This document shows positions 14,371-28,864 of a DNA stretch of 64,000 nt, piece after piece; the stretch's first letter is position 1, and the number at the start of each line of letters is the position of its first letter. Both the position numbers and the translations under genes were made by a program. The notes beneath the pieces are model-generated. The model saw only the letters and a list, made by a program, of their open reading frames with translations, made no database searches and was not told the origin of the DNA. Source of the DNA: Apostichopus japonicus. Taxonomy: Eukaryota > Echinodermata > Holothuroidea > Aspidochirotida > Stichopodidae. The stretch covers positions 11,371,501 to 11,435,500 of the forward strand of contig NC_092568.1 of assembly GCF_037975245.1 (NCBI RefSeq), in the 5' to 3' direction.

Positions 14371-16352
14371 CCTTTAGGTCTATATAGACGCTTATCATAC
14401 ACATCCCCAGTCCAACGGAAACGGCCAAATTTATTTCTTGCGAACTACATCATGCGGAACAGGCAGTTTAGGTTGGAAAGGGGGGGGGGGGGGGAAGAAA
14501 GCAGTTAACCATGAGCAGAAGCCCTCATCTGTCAAAGCAGCTCCCATAATATAATTTGTTTTCTTTTTGGCTTTCTATCGGAGTAAGGTGATGCGTTCAT
14601 CAACTTCATTTCACCTTCTGTTGTATCAGCCACTCACCGTGTCAGCCACACAAGACTGGTCTTGCGTGAGCTAACCATTAAAAGAGAATTCAAGTTGTAC
14701 TTATATACGTGTATCAAAACCACATGCAAGCGAGTGATTATATACAGTGGCTATTAATACAAGGTCACAGTCGATGAGGATGAACCGCAGACATAACGAC
14801 AACAACAAAAATAATAAATAAATAAATGATTTTTTTTTTTAAACAGAAGTAATCTATTTGTGCGGGGGGGGGGGGTTACCATTTGTTTTTGTTTTTTTCT
14901 CATCTTTTTGTTTATTTTCTAATTGGTTTAGTTGTTTCGTTATTTGTTTGTTGTTAATTGTAAGATGACGGTGACACAGTTGTTCAGATAAACCAAGTCG
15001 TATACATTCCAGGAAAGAATACGTCTTTGACAAAAAATTGGATTTCAACTGAGAACATGTATTCTACATAGAAAAGACCATTTTCTAGTATGGTTGACAT
15101 TTCATTTACATTTGACAACGATACTTTTTTTTTGGAAATATCGCCTAGTAATCAACGTAATAAAAACGTGACTTAATCACAATTAGTGCCTCATGAATTG
15201 TTATCATGGTATAGCGACAAAAAGAACTTAATTTATTTAAAATAAACTATATAGACTATTATGCCATGCTGCTATAATGAAGTGCAATATTGCTATGGGA
15301 TGTTTGAATATCAAGCCGTAGAGATATTCTTTCAAACTCAACACAGAATAGCTGCAATGGAAATCGTCTAGCACAAGTGTAAACTTTAACATTATGGAAC
15401 AACAACATAATATAAATGACAAGATTTTCGAATTGTTGTTATTGTTGTTTATCATTTTTGTCTTTTTAAAACATTTATGGTTGCCTCTCATTCATTTATA
15501 CAATGACGCAATCCTATACTCAGATATTCAATGCTAACATATATCGTGTTTATTTGAATGACGTCAGAAGTTCCATCCAATGGCTGTTTCATATGCAAAT
15601 TAGCCTAGGCCTAAGTAAAACTTTCTCGAGCTTGGATGTACAAGTCTGTTGTGAAATTTGGAGCTCAGTTGTTCTGTCTGCCGAGAGAAGATATCGTTTG
15701 GGATCACAATTATACAGCTGTCTTACATATTACATATATATCCAGATACCATATGTGTTGTTATCTGCCAGTTAGGGTTAAGACATGCACTTTTGGTAGG
15801 GTTTGTAATAGTCATGTACACAAAGTAAGTTAGAATATTAAAAAACCCGATGTAACATAATGTCCCATGAAGATAATATCAGAACACGTTCCTGTCTTCT
15901 TTTTTTTCTCACCATTATTGAATTTGATATTCGTTATTGATTTCCAACCTTCCTTATTTGTGCTTTTGTGATCAAGCAACCTTTATATCTATAGAAGAGG
16001 GCAGTATATTTTAACTCAATTTGGAAGTCAGGTGTTACAGTTATAATATTGTTGTTAAATAAAAAGCTAAAAAATGTTGTATCATCAAATCGGGGTTCCA
16101 ACTTTACAGAAGAATGCACACACATGTCCCTCTGGAGCCCTTCTAATAGCGTTTAATCATTATTAAACTGCGGGATTATTTGTGAAATGTCGTCATATAA
16201 ACCACCTGATATTTTAAGGTTAACCTGACTTTTATCTAACGATACTAAATATCATTTTAATATCTGTGACTTTTTTGGTTGTGAATTTCACCTGTACTTT
16301 GTCCGGATACCCCCTCCTCCAGTTGAAATGATACATTCTTCACTTCACTTCT

Positions 16353-16528
<176 letters not shown>

Positions 16529-16879
16529 ACTGCGAACGAGACCTGCATGTTGTGTGTCCTTCGATTATACATGTACAATATCTTTCGGAAAAGAGAAACA
16601 GAACACCAAGGTTTCTATTCTAAAAATAACCGTTAATTATATTGCAGGTGTTTACAAAGTTTTGTATCACACTATAGAGAAACGTTCATTTGTTTTTTCG
16701 AGTGTATAGCAAAATTCCAATAATTTGATTATGTCTTTTCCATAGTGATTTGCATTATCCCCGGAGTGTATATTGGCAACCGGAAATATATCAAACTATA
16801 TATAACAAACTAGGGGACTGTATGTAGATGAAGGGAAAGTTATTTCTGAGTATGGAGTCTGTCAAAGGATGACTAATGA

Positions 16880-17200
16880 TTTATTCAATATTTCATTCAT
16901 TTAATCGTTCATTCATTCTTTATTTTATCCGTTCATTGTTCATTCGTTCGTTCGTTCGTTTATTTGTTTTGTAATTCATTCATTCATTCGTTCATTAGTT
17001 CATTCATTCATGCATTCGTTCATTCATTCATGACTTCGTTCATTCATTCATTAGTTCATTCGTTTATTCATTCATTCATTCGTCTATTAGTTCATTAGTT
17101 CATTCGTTCATCCGTTCATTTGTTCATTCATGCATTCGTTCGTTTGTTCGTTTGTTCGTTCGTTCGCTCGTTCGTTCGTTCATTCGTTCATTCGTCTGTA
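16880..17200. repeat. (ATTC/GTTC)n tetranucleotide array
   Basis: About 320 bases of ATTC, GTTC, CATTC and related tetranucleotides, with longer pure runs of GTTC near 16945 and 17140-17190. Confidence 0.95.
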
Positions 17201-20200
17201 TCTGACACCTTCTTGAAAAGAAACACGTTGTATTATTACATATCGCAACTTTTTTTTAAGTAACAAACCGAATTCTAGAATCATCAAACTGGAAAAATCT
17301 ATCTGAACCCCATATTCTCTACATGTTCCCCATTCATAGTCTAAAGGTGTTGAGTAACTGTTCAACATCGCCGCAAAGACTACCCTTAGATATCCATTTA
17401 ATATTAGTTGTTACTTGCATGAGACACCCATAAATACTGACGAAATACTGTTCGGACCAGTCAACCTATTCACGTCGCAGGTAGCACAAACTCATGTATA
17501 ATGATTACATCATTACATGTTTATATGTCATTTTACGTTAAAACACATATGAGGTGACCACACTTTTATGGTCCAAACATGAATCTACACACATAGATAC
17601 ACGCACACACCCATACAAACATACAAATGTATATCTGAAATCAACAAGTTCTTAATCTTATCCCATGTGTTTTATCCTATCCAGCTTCAGTGGTTACCGA
17701 AGCGAAGTTGTTAAAACGACATCCCTATAGAGTTTCTTCAAAACTGTAATTTGATAACTGCCATATTGTACGAGTTGAAAGCATAATATTTATTAGGTCT
17801 CCGACAGACAACATACAAGTTTACTCATATTGAAATGAGTATACGTGCTTTATACTAAACAAACCTATTGTATCCATAGGTTTATATACATAATATATAT
17901 TATATATACAAGTATCCAGCTGTCTCCTTAGCAACTTACAGTCGCGTTCGATTTTTCCTTCTTGGGTGATTTCGCATTTTTCAGCCCCCACAAAAAAAGG
18001 TATAATGAAAGCAAAGGAGGGGGTAGTAACACCGTCTAACCTAATCACGCGTGCGGAGTGATTCTTACCTGAAGATTTATTTTAAGTGTTGTCATGGTAA
18101 CGTTAAAAAATTGCCGTGCTTGTTACCCGTTTGGCAATACAATTAGGTTATGTCGCTTCATGCACTTGTTTATGTGCGTTAAGTAATTGTTCTTATAGTC
18201 TGTCTATATGTATAGAAGAAAAGTCGAGGGTCACGTGTGTATACAACTATATAACGATAGAAACTGTCATAAATTATTTTTTTTATTTTATTTTTTTATA
18301 TCGAGGTGTTTTATAACAGAAAACGAAGAAGAGGTGGTAACGTAAACGTGAGTGGATTATGCGTATAGCCCTAAGCGTATACAGTATGTAAATTTATGTA
18401 TTTGAAAATATAGAGCGGATTAGATAAATTGGAGATTTATGTTAGACTACTGATGAATAAATTATTTTGAAGTGGCAAAAAAAAAGGAGTCTCCACAAGT
18501 GACAGTGGGTTATGGATGGATGTCTTTTACATGTGATATAGATGAGTCGACGAGGTAAAAAAAAATATAATCAAATAAGAAAAACTAAGGAGGCAGCTAT
18601 ACTTCAGCGGTAACAATAGCACAAGGTGATCAATAAAACATTACCATTGACAACGAGTTCGAAGGTTGCTTAGCCTATGCTGTTAGCTAAAATATAAAAA
18701 TTTGATCTACAAATCATCAAATGGAACTTGTATAGTAGGAATTGTACAAAGAATATGTAATAGAAGTGTTAACGCTGCAGGCTCAGTGTGGCCGAAATGC
18801 TGAAATATCAAATTCGTTTATAGAGCCTTATTGAAAGGCTTATTTTAAGCTAGTTGGTAGTAGAGAGGTACTTAGGAAGGTTTAATAATTCCAATTTATT
18901 TATGACATGATAACTTATATCTCAAACGCGAGAGACACTCGTACAGATCAAGGTTTTGATTTCTTGTGGAATTATAAAAAGAGGCGAATCTATTACTCGG
19001 CGTCAAACAGTATTCTGTTATTCGCTTCGTAGTTTGTTATGGATATCACCTTTCAAAGTATGAATTTCGGCCCAAAAAATAATTTTGATATGTTGCAGAC
19101 CGTTAAAACATACTGCTAAATGTCCAGGTTGTATTCTATACCGCTATTATTATTATTATCATTGTTATCGTTGTTGCTGCTATTTTTATTACTATTAAGA
19201 AATGATTCTTTAAACACACCTGTGACTTGTCAATCAACGTGGCTGGATTACTTAGTCTAACACATAGACCATTATATCAGTTCCTCAGATGTAACAAAAC
19301 AGAAACAATAACTACCATGGCCTCTAAACTAGCATGTTATTCATGTGCAGTTAGCAGTACATGCTTTGGTACATTTATTAGAGTTTATAAAACAATGGAT
19401 AAACATTAACATTTAAACCTGCACTGAAGAGCTTACGTAATCATCAAGTTAGCCTTAAAGGATCATCCCAAAGATTAAGCTTAAGTTAAAGTTGTGTACC
19501 TTGAAACAATGTAATATATAGAAACATTATTAGCACTCACTTTCCCTTGCTCCTGGACAGTTACATATATAATTACATATTAAACTTCAAAATTCTACCT
19601 AAAATCATCTCTTAAGACTTAAAATCTAATATTTAATGTTCACAGTTAATTTAAAACGAAAACAAAACTAGATGCTACGTATTTATATTGTTACAGTTAT
19701 TGAGAAATTAACTAGGAAATGTGTTATAGTTGCCTATACTATACACCCGGGATTAAAGACTGGTTTTTTTTTTATCTCTTCCATAATCTGCACAAAATTT
19801 ACCTGTAATATTCCTCTGTGATTCAGCCTAACAAGGTTATCTAAAGTAAACTGTATTATATTAGAGAAAGAAAAACTAAGTCGAATATTATTGCAATGAG
19901 GGAACAATACCATCTTAAAAATCCCATATTTGTGGAGTGTGAAAGTTAATTAAAATGTAATTTTTTTGCAGTAAAGAAGAAGGCTATGTGTTTGATGCTA
20001 GGTGACCATTTAAAAAAATATATTATATGTCTATCCAGCTTATAAAAAATTATCCCATTCCTGATGATCTTTAATAATTCACAATACCTTTTATAATTAT
20101 GACGTCATCACGAAACGCAGGCACTGGTTTGTTATATCGCCTTAAGCGCTATGAGCATGACTGATATGTCTCACGCACATAGAAACCATGACTCCACGGC

Positions 20201-22825
20201 ACATGCGCACTGGCGCTTGCGTTTTTTTTTCCGTTGATGGATTGCCAGGCTGATCGTTTGGCTCAACTATTTTCGTTGAAATTAAGGTATTACAAATATG
20301 GCGATCTTTTAGTAATCTTTTCTTTTCTTTTCTGTACAATACTGCAGTGGTGTAACAGGTTGGAGACCATTGGGAAGGGGTTTGTGTAGGGTGTCAAAAT
20401 GCTCAATCTCTTTAGCAAGCATATCAATATTTCCTGCTTTTGGTCGAAGATATCTAGTTATCTTGCAATAATTTTCCTGTTGCCATGAGGTATATAGGAG
20501 ACATTAGTTCACTTTTGGTTCATCATTGATACCTGTCCAATGCTATACGTTTAACATAGAAAATACCCATCTCATATTATTATTTTTTTTGGGTTATTCT
20601 TCGTAAAAACATTAAAGAAACTTGACCGCATGAACATAGTAAACATATGATTAAAGCATAATTTTTTCCTTCTTTTTTTTTATTCAGACACTTATATTTT
20701 TCTTGTTGTTATTTGTTGTTTTGTATTGTCATTGGAACAAGTGTCCACTTTTTATATATAGCATATAGGGATCGTGGTGTTACGACTGGTACCACCTGAA
20801 AAATGGAGAAGGGGATTAACTTTAAAGCTGTTTACTGCCGAAAAGAACTGGATATCCCACTTACTGAAAAAAAACAGTCATTCATGAGACCATGTACAGA
20901 CTCAGAACCTCGTCCTAACTAATAAATCCTTCGCTCTAAATTTGTTTCCCATTCAGTTTTCTTGCTTTCGTTACCTTCCCTCTTATCCATAAAGAAACTT
21001 AAAATGCCTCCTTGACCTCTGTTTAAAGAAAAACCCCAGAGGGGAAGAGAAAATTCTTTGTATCAAAAAAGATGTCCTTTGAAAGTTGACTAAATTTTGT
21101 TTGCTAACTGTTGGATCTCTGTCGGATCTTATATAGTTTTTTAGCTAGGCCTGGCAAATACATGGAAATACAAACTGTAACGCTTGACCATTGGCAAAAT
21201 TCTGGATTGCATTGCTCTTCAGAATGTCAAGTTTCTAGGTATTGCTTGCAGTCACCGCCATGTAATAATACCTTTCACCTTTTTTCCTTCATGAACACCT
21301 TTGAAAACGACTAAGGGTAAAAGAAAAGAAAAGAAAAAGAAATGAAAAGAAAAGAGGCACCGATTTATATAAATTCCGCATCTTACCACACTTCTGACTG
21401 ACCTAATTCACGCCCCTTAGTTGTTCACCATTTGCGCTGTAAATTAATCTCTGTTGGAGAGCCAATCGAGTAAAAATAATTTGCATTTTGCCAGTGGGTC
21501 ATATTGAGTCTCTCTGTACTATGTGATGAACATGATACGCCTGCCTTCTTCTCAACTGGGAGGCACACCGACAAATTCGGTTTTTGTCAGTTTTTGTTTT
21601 GTTGTTGTTTTATGTTTCCAGTTCAGGGCAAAAAAAAAGAAGAAAAAAGGTCGATAGGAAAATGTACACTATACAACGGTTATCTTGACCGGTGTGAAAT
21701 CTCACCTTCCGTGACTTACAAATGCGACTATGCCATACCAAATTTTAAAGTTTTATTTATACACAAATTAAGGATCATACCTACACTATGAATGATTGTA
21801 CGTTTATATAGATACATAACTAGTGACACTGGTATATACACACAGTTTTCACGTAACTTTAAATGTGCGTATATGACTAAGCTACGAATTTATTACGCAG
21901 TTACCTAGCTACAAGTACTTTGATCGACATATTTTGGGGATAAAGAGAAATAAATATACTGACTTGATTTAGACTGACTCGTCGGTCTAAGAGATCCTTT
22001 ACAACGGACATATTTCAAACCATCGTGACTTGCAAAATTTACTATTATTTGAAGGGATATAACACGTATAGTGGTTTTGTATGGAAATTACATTACAGCT
22101 TTATAATGTATGCAAAGGCTACTCTACGTCAAACCTATGCGATTTTTTTTTTACAGCACGTTATGAAAAACATTTAAGAACAACCCATGACGTCTGAAAG
22201 TAAAACCCAAAATGTGTTGTAAGACTAAATGTGCAATGTCATGTAGTCAGGCTTTTATACGGTATACATTCATCAACATACAATGACTGTCGGCAGGGGG
22301 GGGGGGTGAGGTGGTGAAGGGTATCAATACCTCCGTCGTTAGCCCGGGTTAAATGTTGAATCGGAAGATCTTTGTAAATTCAGTCAGGGAAGAGTTACAT
22401 CACTCCGCTGTACCCTCCTCGGGACGCCCTTTTATAATTCCCCACCTTAATCATGTGAAGGGAAGGATTGGGAATTTGATCAACCCTACCCCCCCCCCAG
22501 CTCCCTACACCTTTGAAATCTGGGGCACGTCACTGTTGACCGTATAGTTCAGTTTTTCTTTTAACGTTAATTTGTTAATAACGTAAACAAAACCGTATTC
22601 ACGAAATATGTATAGATAAATTATTCATCCACCAGAGATGAATTTGTAACGCTAATGTATATATAATCAGATTTAGTTTGAGAATAATATCTCAAAGTAA
22701 TATAAACAAGGTATACGTTCACTTTCGTGTTATTTTTAGACTGAATTTTCCGTGCCTGTAATATGTTTAACAAAATAATGTTAACGTGTTTTGCTATTAA
22801 GTTATGACTATATGTAGTTAGAGTC

Positions 22826-22842
22826 AGTCAGTCAGTCAGTCC
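22826..22842. repeat. (GTCA)n microsatellite
   Basis: Four GTCA units in a row. Confidence 0.9.
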
Positions 22843-23784
22843 TATAGGCAAATCTTGCATTGACAAGACTAATGTCGAATGTAAATGAGTGAGTGACTGA
22901 GGGCATTCGTTTGACTTTAATGGCATTCCTTATAGCGGGATCTTTTAGGAGGGGTGGGGGGTGGGGATGGGGCCTTTTATCGATAATTTTATCAACCTTG
23001 CCAAGAATTACTCAAAATAGGATTGCAATTCATCATACGATGATACATTACTTTACAATATCCAACGAACAAAGGAATATAAATGAGCAATAGATTTAAT
23101 TCATTGGATTCTGTATAATTTTGTCGGCGAGAAACTTTGTACATATCAGTATTTATCGTATTTGAAAAGGGTTTAGAAGTGAAGAGAACAAATTCAGGAC
23201 TTTTGCTTCACATTTTGAAATAAAATTTGATTAAAACCAACTTATATACACTATATAAATATGGGATTTATTATCCCATAGTATCAATGTTATCATACAA
23301 TAAAACATTAAGAACATTGCTTTAACGTATTCCTGTGTTTCCCTGAGAGGTGTTGTTTTTCCTTCTCTTAAAGGAGCACTATCGTATATCATAAAAAAAT
23401 AGATATATACATAACCGAGAAGAAAACAAACCCCACAAGAACACAGACAACAAAGCGGACTGTCTTCGCCAAATAGTTTTCATATCGGAAAGATATGAAT
23501 TACTTTTTAAAACAAAAGACGATTGCGTAATAACCAATGATTTCACGTAGACACTCCATCAACAAACTGATTTTGCTCTCATGCAAAGTGAAAGGCTCCT
23601 TTAATGTTGGAAAACAAGTCACTTTATACTCGATAGTACTTTTATTCATCATAATTATGAATGAAGGTAACTTGAATTGAGGACGACAGCAATAACAATA
23701 AAGAAAAAACAAAAGAAATTAAACGGTTACATTTTGTGTGTAATACCATCGTGACTCACAAATAGAAAAAAATAGAAAAAAAAT

Positions 23785-23804
23785 AATATATATATAAATA
23801 TATA

Positions 23805-23866
<62 letters not shown>
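23785..23866. repeat. (TA)n microsatellite
   Basis: TA repeats with a few TAAA/TCTA variants at the left end. Confidence 0.96.
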
Positions 23867-23867
<1 letters not shown>

Positions 23868-24305
23868 CATCTCTAAGGATGATTATTTTGTTTTCTTCTG
23901 GGTTACTTTTCTCACAGGCAAAATACAGCCTTTTATATTTATATAGGCAGCATGGTTTACGTTTGACCTTTTACACGTAATTCCTGGCTTATTTCAGCGC
24001 CAAACCCCAAAAAGCTATGCGATGACGTGTACGTATATATTACTGTCTGTTTTTAATATAATCATTCAAAGAGATTGATAACATTAGGCTGGCGTAAAGT
24101 GACACTAAGTGGTATGATCAGATTGATCAAGACAAATCTTATACGCAGCTGTCAAATTTACGCTGTATCATTTAAATCGAAAAAGAGTTTTTTCCCCGTT
24201 TTGTTTTTTCCATTTAGTATAGCCTATATGATTCATACCACAACATGATGACACGAGTGTCTTATATATGTATACGTTTAAACATTTTATATTACTAATA
24301 TGAGC

Positions 24306-24319
24306 TATATATATATATA

Positions 24320-24356
<37 letters not shown>

Positions 24357-24365
24357 ATCTATCTA

Positions 24366-24437
<72 letters not shown>
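24306..24437. repeat. (TA)n array with central (TATC)n
   Basis: Two TA blocks flanking ATCTATCTATCTATCT at about 24353-24370. Confidence 0.97.
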
Positions 24438-24441
<4 letters not shown>

Positions 24442-24881
24442 CTGTCTATTTTAAAAGATGCTCTTTAGTGAAACATGTATCTATAGCTTTGAAGATGGAG
24501 AAGAAGCAGAGATGGGGAGGGGTGATTTGTTTTTACCTTGTGATAAAGGTCACATATTGTGTCTTTACATGAACGTGACATCGTGACAAACAGCAATGAT
24601 GTAACAAATTTTTTTTTTGAGCGTTCTCTCCATAAGTCGTAAATTGAACTGGTTAAAGAAAAATAAATCATTCATATTTTAGATTGATTTAAAATCATCA
24701 TTATGAACACAAGTGGCGATTCTAATTAAATTTTACACACAAATTTTGCTCCAATTTGATCAGTTTCTTCGAAAATCTCCGTAATGATTTTTAAACTACA
24801 TCAAATACGTTCTTTGTCATTCAAATACGTCTTTAAATGTTCTGCAGAAGAAAAAAATCATTGAAAATATTTTTTCACATA

Positions 24882-24938
24882 TAGGCCATCAGCTGAAGGT
24901 CGAAATTCGCTTGTTTCGTTCCAGCAACTGCGGGTCTA
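24882..24938 (+). repeat. Left terminal inverted repeat of the CXC-bearing element
   Basis: Begins TAGGCCATCAGCTGAAG and contains TTTCGTTCCAGCAAC; it matches the reverse complement of 28865-28930 except for an internal indel block. Confidence 0.7.
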
Positions 24939-25185
24939 AAATTTCTCTACAGCATTGAATACATAAATTAATTAAGATTAATGATCCAAAAGTTCTCCAT
25001 GTACTTTCCTGCAGTTTTTTTGCAATTCCGCTCGAAAGATCGAACTATATTTTTTATTGCGTATGTTAAGAAACTTGCCGTTTTACGTTCAAAAGTTGTG
25101 CGCCAGTGAGATATCTGTACCATGTGATATGAATTGTCCAATGAGCCATGAGTTCTGTGTGCAATCTTTGTAGAAAACAACAAAC

Positions 25186-27134
25186 ATGGCGGCTCCCACG
25201 GGCGCTAGTCAGTCTCCGACACACGGAAATCTACAGTGCTCAGTGCACATTGAATCTGTAAAATTTGAAGCATTCAAGGCACTGACGAATAAACGATGGA
25301 CTAAAGTTACTTCCTGCGCTAAAGATTGGCTTAATCTCAGCGGCGGAGACAGTGATATCGCCGTACTACTGATTACTCCATGGCCTACTATGATCAAGCG
25401 TGTGTTCAACAGCATAGTATGATGGGGTTCCACGATAAGTGTTACAGGCGGTTCATTGATAGCAAGCACATTGCTGCAAGTAAACGGACAGTTCCAGAGG
25501 AGACCCCATATGATTTTAAACGAAGAATTGACGGAAAAGATCGAGGAAACCAAGCAGAAGCTCTGGTGTATTGCCTGTTCAATTTATTATATGTGGGAAA
25601 AGAAACAATACATTACTAGGCGTTGCAAACGGGACAAGCTGCAGCAGGCAGAGACTTTCGATGGAGGTAAGCCTAAGCATACTACACGACTCTACTTGTA
25701 CTTCTGTGGCATAGTTGAAGTGTTAAGAGAAGTTGCATAATGCAAGATCAGTAGCTCTTAAGGGATATAATCCAAGTCAAAGGGCACAGTGTTGGACCTG
25801 AACATAATATAATTAGTGGCATGGTCATCTGATTTGTTTTGTTATATGGTGGTAGGAACGGAAATTTGTTTCAAATTCTCCATCTGGGCACTAGCCTAAG
25901 TGTTAAATACAGGCTTCATAGTTTTCTTACTGTGGCCCTTTATTTGAATGATAGAGATATTATATTAGTTAGAAAAATAAGTGTAACAAAGGTGCAATAA
26001 GGTTAGGTTTGCAAGGTCTTATGGTCAGCCTGTCTAGCTTTACCAAAATGAACAAGTATCTGTCTCCTTTATTATTAGTAACAGATATAATCTACCATTG
26101 TATAATTTAAACCATAACATTAAGAGATAATGTACTGTACTGTCAAAAAAAAGCCTGTTTTAATTCTTTTTTGCATGACACTGGTTTGCAAAATTTGAAT
26201 GTGTCTTTGTTTGTCCATAGAAGATGAGCAGATCACATGGTATATAAATAAAATTGTCTTAGTTCTTATTTGTTCAAACTTACATTTTGATCAACAGAAA
26301 ATGCAAAACAATTTGATTTTTTATTTCATTTTATTAAGGTATTGCTTCGACAAGCAGCAGAGCGGAAAAAAGATGAGCCCAGATTTTATGAATATTAGAG
26401 GAAAAGACCGTGTTGCCATTGAAGTGAGGTACCACTCTCTATGTTGAAGAAACTAGATACAATTCTTGACAAGGAAGACATACAGATCTTGAAAGGTAAA
26501 GTACTCTCTTCAATGTGTGGTTCATTGAGTGTTCAGGGGTGGATCTAGGACTTTTGGAATATGGGGGTCCTCCCCCAAGGAAAATTAAAAAATTCTCTAA
26601 ACGCTTTGAGATGCAGCAATATCAGGTTAATCTTTCCATTGAAATTATTAAAGTAATTTGCAACATATTTTTAGCTGAATTGTAATTATATTGGTACCCC
26701 ATCATAAAATGTGAGACTCAAAAATATCCAATTTCATGGTACAAGGTGTTCTGTTCATCTCCTCCTCAGAGCAGAGTTTACCACCAACAAAAGATGCTCT
26801 GATCCAGCATGTTAAGCGCTGCACCAACCAGGCTGCTATTCACAGTAGGGCATTGCAGCAAAGGATTGATGCACTCTCACCAGAGGGACATGGATGGAAA
26901 CTTGAAAATGATGACCTTATAATCACTTGGATGACGAAGCCACCTGACCCAGATGTTTTGCTTCAGTGTGTCAGCAGTAGCTGTAGAGTCGGCAAATGTC
27001 TTAAAGGAAGATGTTCCTGAATGAATGCACAACTACCGTGTACAGACCTATGTAAATATAGAAATTGCAGCAACTTCCAAGAAGATGTTGAGATTGTTGA
27101 TGCAGGGGAAGATGATTTGGAGGATGAACTGTGA
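25186..27134 (+). pseudogene. Decayed CXC (tesmin/TSO1-like) domain gene, multi-exon remnant
   Basis: I recognise a family of uncharacterised proteins common in marine invertebrates, recalled rather than searched. The remnant starts at a Met at 25186. Near 25420-25460 in a shifted frame it has GFHDKCYRRFID, typical of the family's GFHxxCYxxF. Near 25600-25665 it has a basic stretch ending ETFDGG before a GTAAG donor at 25666. At 26358-26495 it has IRGKDRVAIEVRYHSLC, flanked by a CAG acceptor and a GTAAAG donor. At 26770-27134 it has LPPTKDALIQHVKR, then GHGW, then a Cys-rich block (CVSSSCRVGKC, CTDLCKYRNC) and an acidic tail. Damage: frameshifts near 25350-25370, 25545 and 26390-26440, and an in-frame TGA at 27018 where the family has Cys. 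Preserved splice sites suggest an old multi-exon gene rather than a processed copy. CXC domains bind DNA in tesmin/TSO1 proteins; the function here is unknown. It lies inside the TIR-bounded interval 24882-28930. Confidence 0.68.
26528..26600 (+). repeat. Short repeat fragment with GGGGGTCCTCCCCCAAG
   Basis: A GGGGTGGATCTAGGACTTTT start followed by a G/C hairpin resembles the ends of GC-rich dispersed repeats here. It lies in an intron-like gap of the CXC pseudogene. The family was not identified. Confidence 0.4.
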
Positions 27135-27372
27135 TGGTGTTAAATCTTGATATCTTAGTCTGAAATTTTAATCAAGTTTGAAGTTTGTGAAGAGGGTTAA
27201 CTTTTTCAAAGTCATGTTGTCATTATTTTGTTCCCCAGAGTTTAAAGGAACCAGAAAACATGATCTTATTCATATATTCATTTTAGCTATTAGTAGTTTT
27301 ACGTAGATTACCCTACCTACCAGACACCTTTGATAAATATCCACATTTTCTTCAAATCACACTTTTTTTTGA

Positions 27373-27402
27373 GAGGGGAGGGGAGGGGGGGAGGAGGGTG
27401 TT
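27373..27402 (+). other. Potential G-quadruplex run
   Basis: Four or more close G-runs, GAGGGGAGGGGAGGGGGGGA, followed by GGAGGG; downstream of the CXC pseudogene stop and within the same TIR interval. Confidence 0.55.
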
Positions 27403-28864
27403 ATGGGCATGCTTTACCTCTTGCATATTCACATATCCCCTGACCCTGTTCCAATATCACGGTTCTTTATTGTTTGCCGTAACATTTCGTTACCTGTTTT
27501 ATTCATATTGTTAATATGTTCTGTGCATCTGTTCAAGTTTTGACTGAAGGATATTCAAGTCTTTAGTGACTTTTATTTCATCTAATTATCTTCACCTCTA
27601 CTACGGAATAGACTTTCCCTTTTCCATACCATATCTGACTACCATGCAGTGAATTGAAGTGGATACTGTTAAGACTAGTACAACTGTCCTTGGATGAACT
27701 TTTAATCACTTATTAATTCCGCGCCGCGCCTTTTGATGAAGAACCTGTATCTTGAATCATCGCAAAGGCCCAGCTCTACTACACCATTGAGTGTATCGAC
27801 CCAGTCTTAATAGATACATTATTTCTTTCTATCTGGGGCTTAAGTTAACTGTCTTCGTTATTCACTTATTTGTACCATTCACCTTTATTATTCATATTAT
27901 TTGTAGAATATAGAACTATTATTATTCAAAATACCATTCGAAACCTTGTCGATCTTTTCTTTTATACGTTAACTCCCTTGGAAACTCTTTTTGCAGGAAT
28001 ACGAATTATAAACATGTCGTTTCAGTAACAAGGAGAAAGTACATAGTTTTGCAGAAGACTGTAGAAAGAGTACTAAGGTAACGGATATATACCGACTATA
28101 ACTTTATTTCACATCTACGATATGCCATGACGTCTTAGTGTGCCAACTTATATATTGATTTATACAAAAGAAATAGCTCACTGGTCTTAGGGCATTGGTA
28201 CATCTCATTGTAACTAGGGATTTAGCTACATGTAAAGTAGAGGGGGAGGGGGTTGCATTTGTAAAACAGTTTGGATGGGGAGTGTAACAATTATGGGAGG
28301 AACTTTTCATTATATGTGTATATTTACGCATACATGCACAGACGAAATGCATTCATAACATAGGGGGAATATCTAAAAATATTTGATTTATTACAAAGCA
28401 TTATATCTGAGTTTATTAAAAGTGGTACATTTTTATAATTAAAACCCTTAAGTTATAATGTGCAAAAATTGTATTTCATATTTCAAAGTTGAAAATGTGA
28501 TTTTTTACCATTTTGGCGAAAATGGAGGGGGGGGGGGCACAACTTGTAATGCCTGAAAACAACCCTCACTGACCCTTAGACCAGAATCCTCTTCCACCAT
28601 TCTTGTAACCTTGACCCAACTATTATACAAAAAAAATATATCAGTCGTAATTTAACATATAAGAAAAGAGTGGTATGTATGCACCACTGTACCAAATCTA
28701 ACGTTAGCACATGTGTTCCTAATATATAGCATCGTAGCACGTAATGTCTACATAACATACCCAATTTCAAGGGTTTCTTACAAAAATACTGCAGGAAATT
28801 TTTTGGAGAACTTTTGATATAATGATTGTGATGCATTAAACTACCCAAAAATGCATTAAAAGTC

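Noticed and set aside
14217-14428. Tyr/Ile-repeat open frames over (TA)n arrays, here and at 16328, 24300, 36306, 48451, 59060
   Set aside because: TA repeats give endless Tyr-Ile codons without stops; there is no other coding sign.
17430-17470. CTGACGAAATACTG resembling a hammerhead core
   Set aside because: No stem II and no matching stem I around it.
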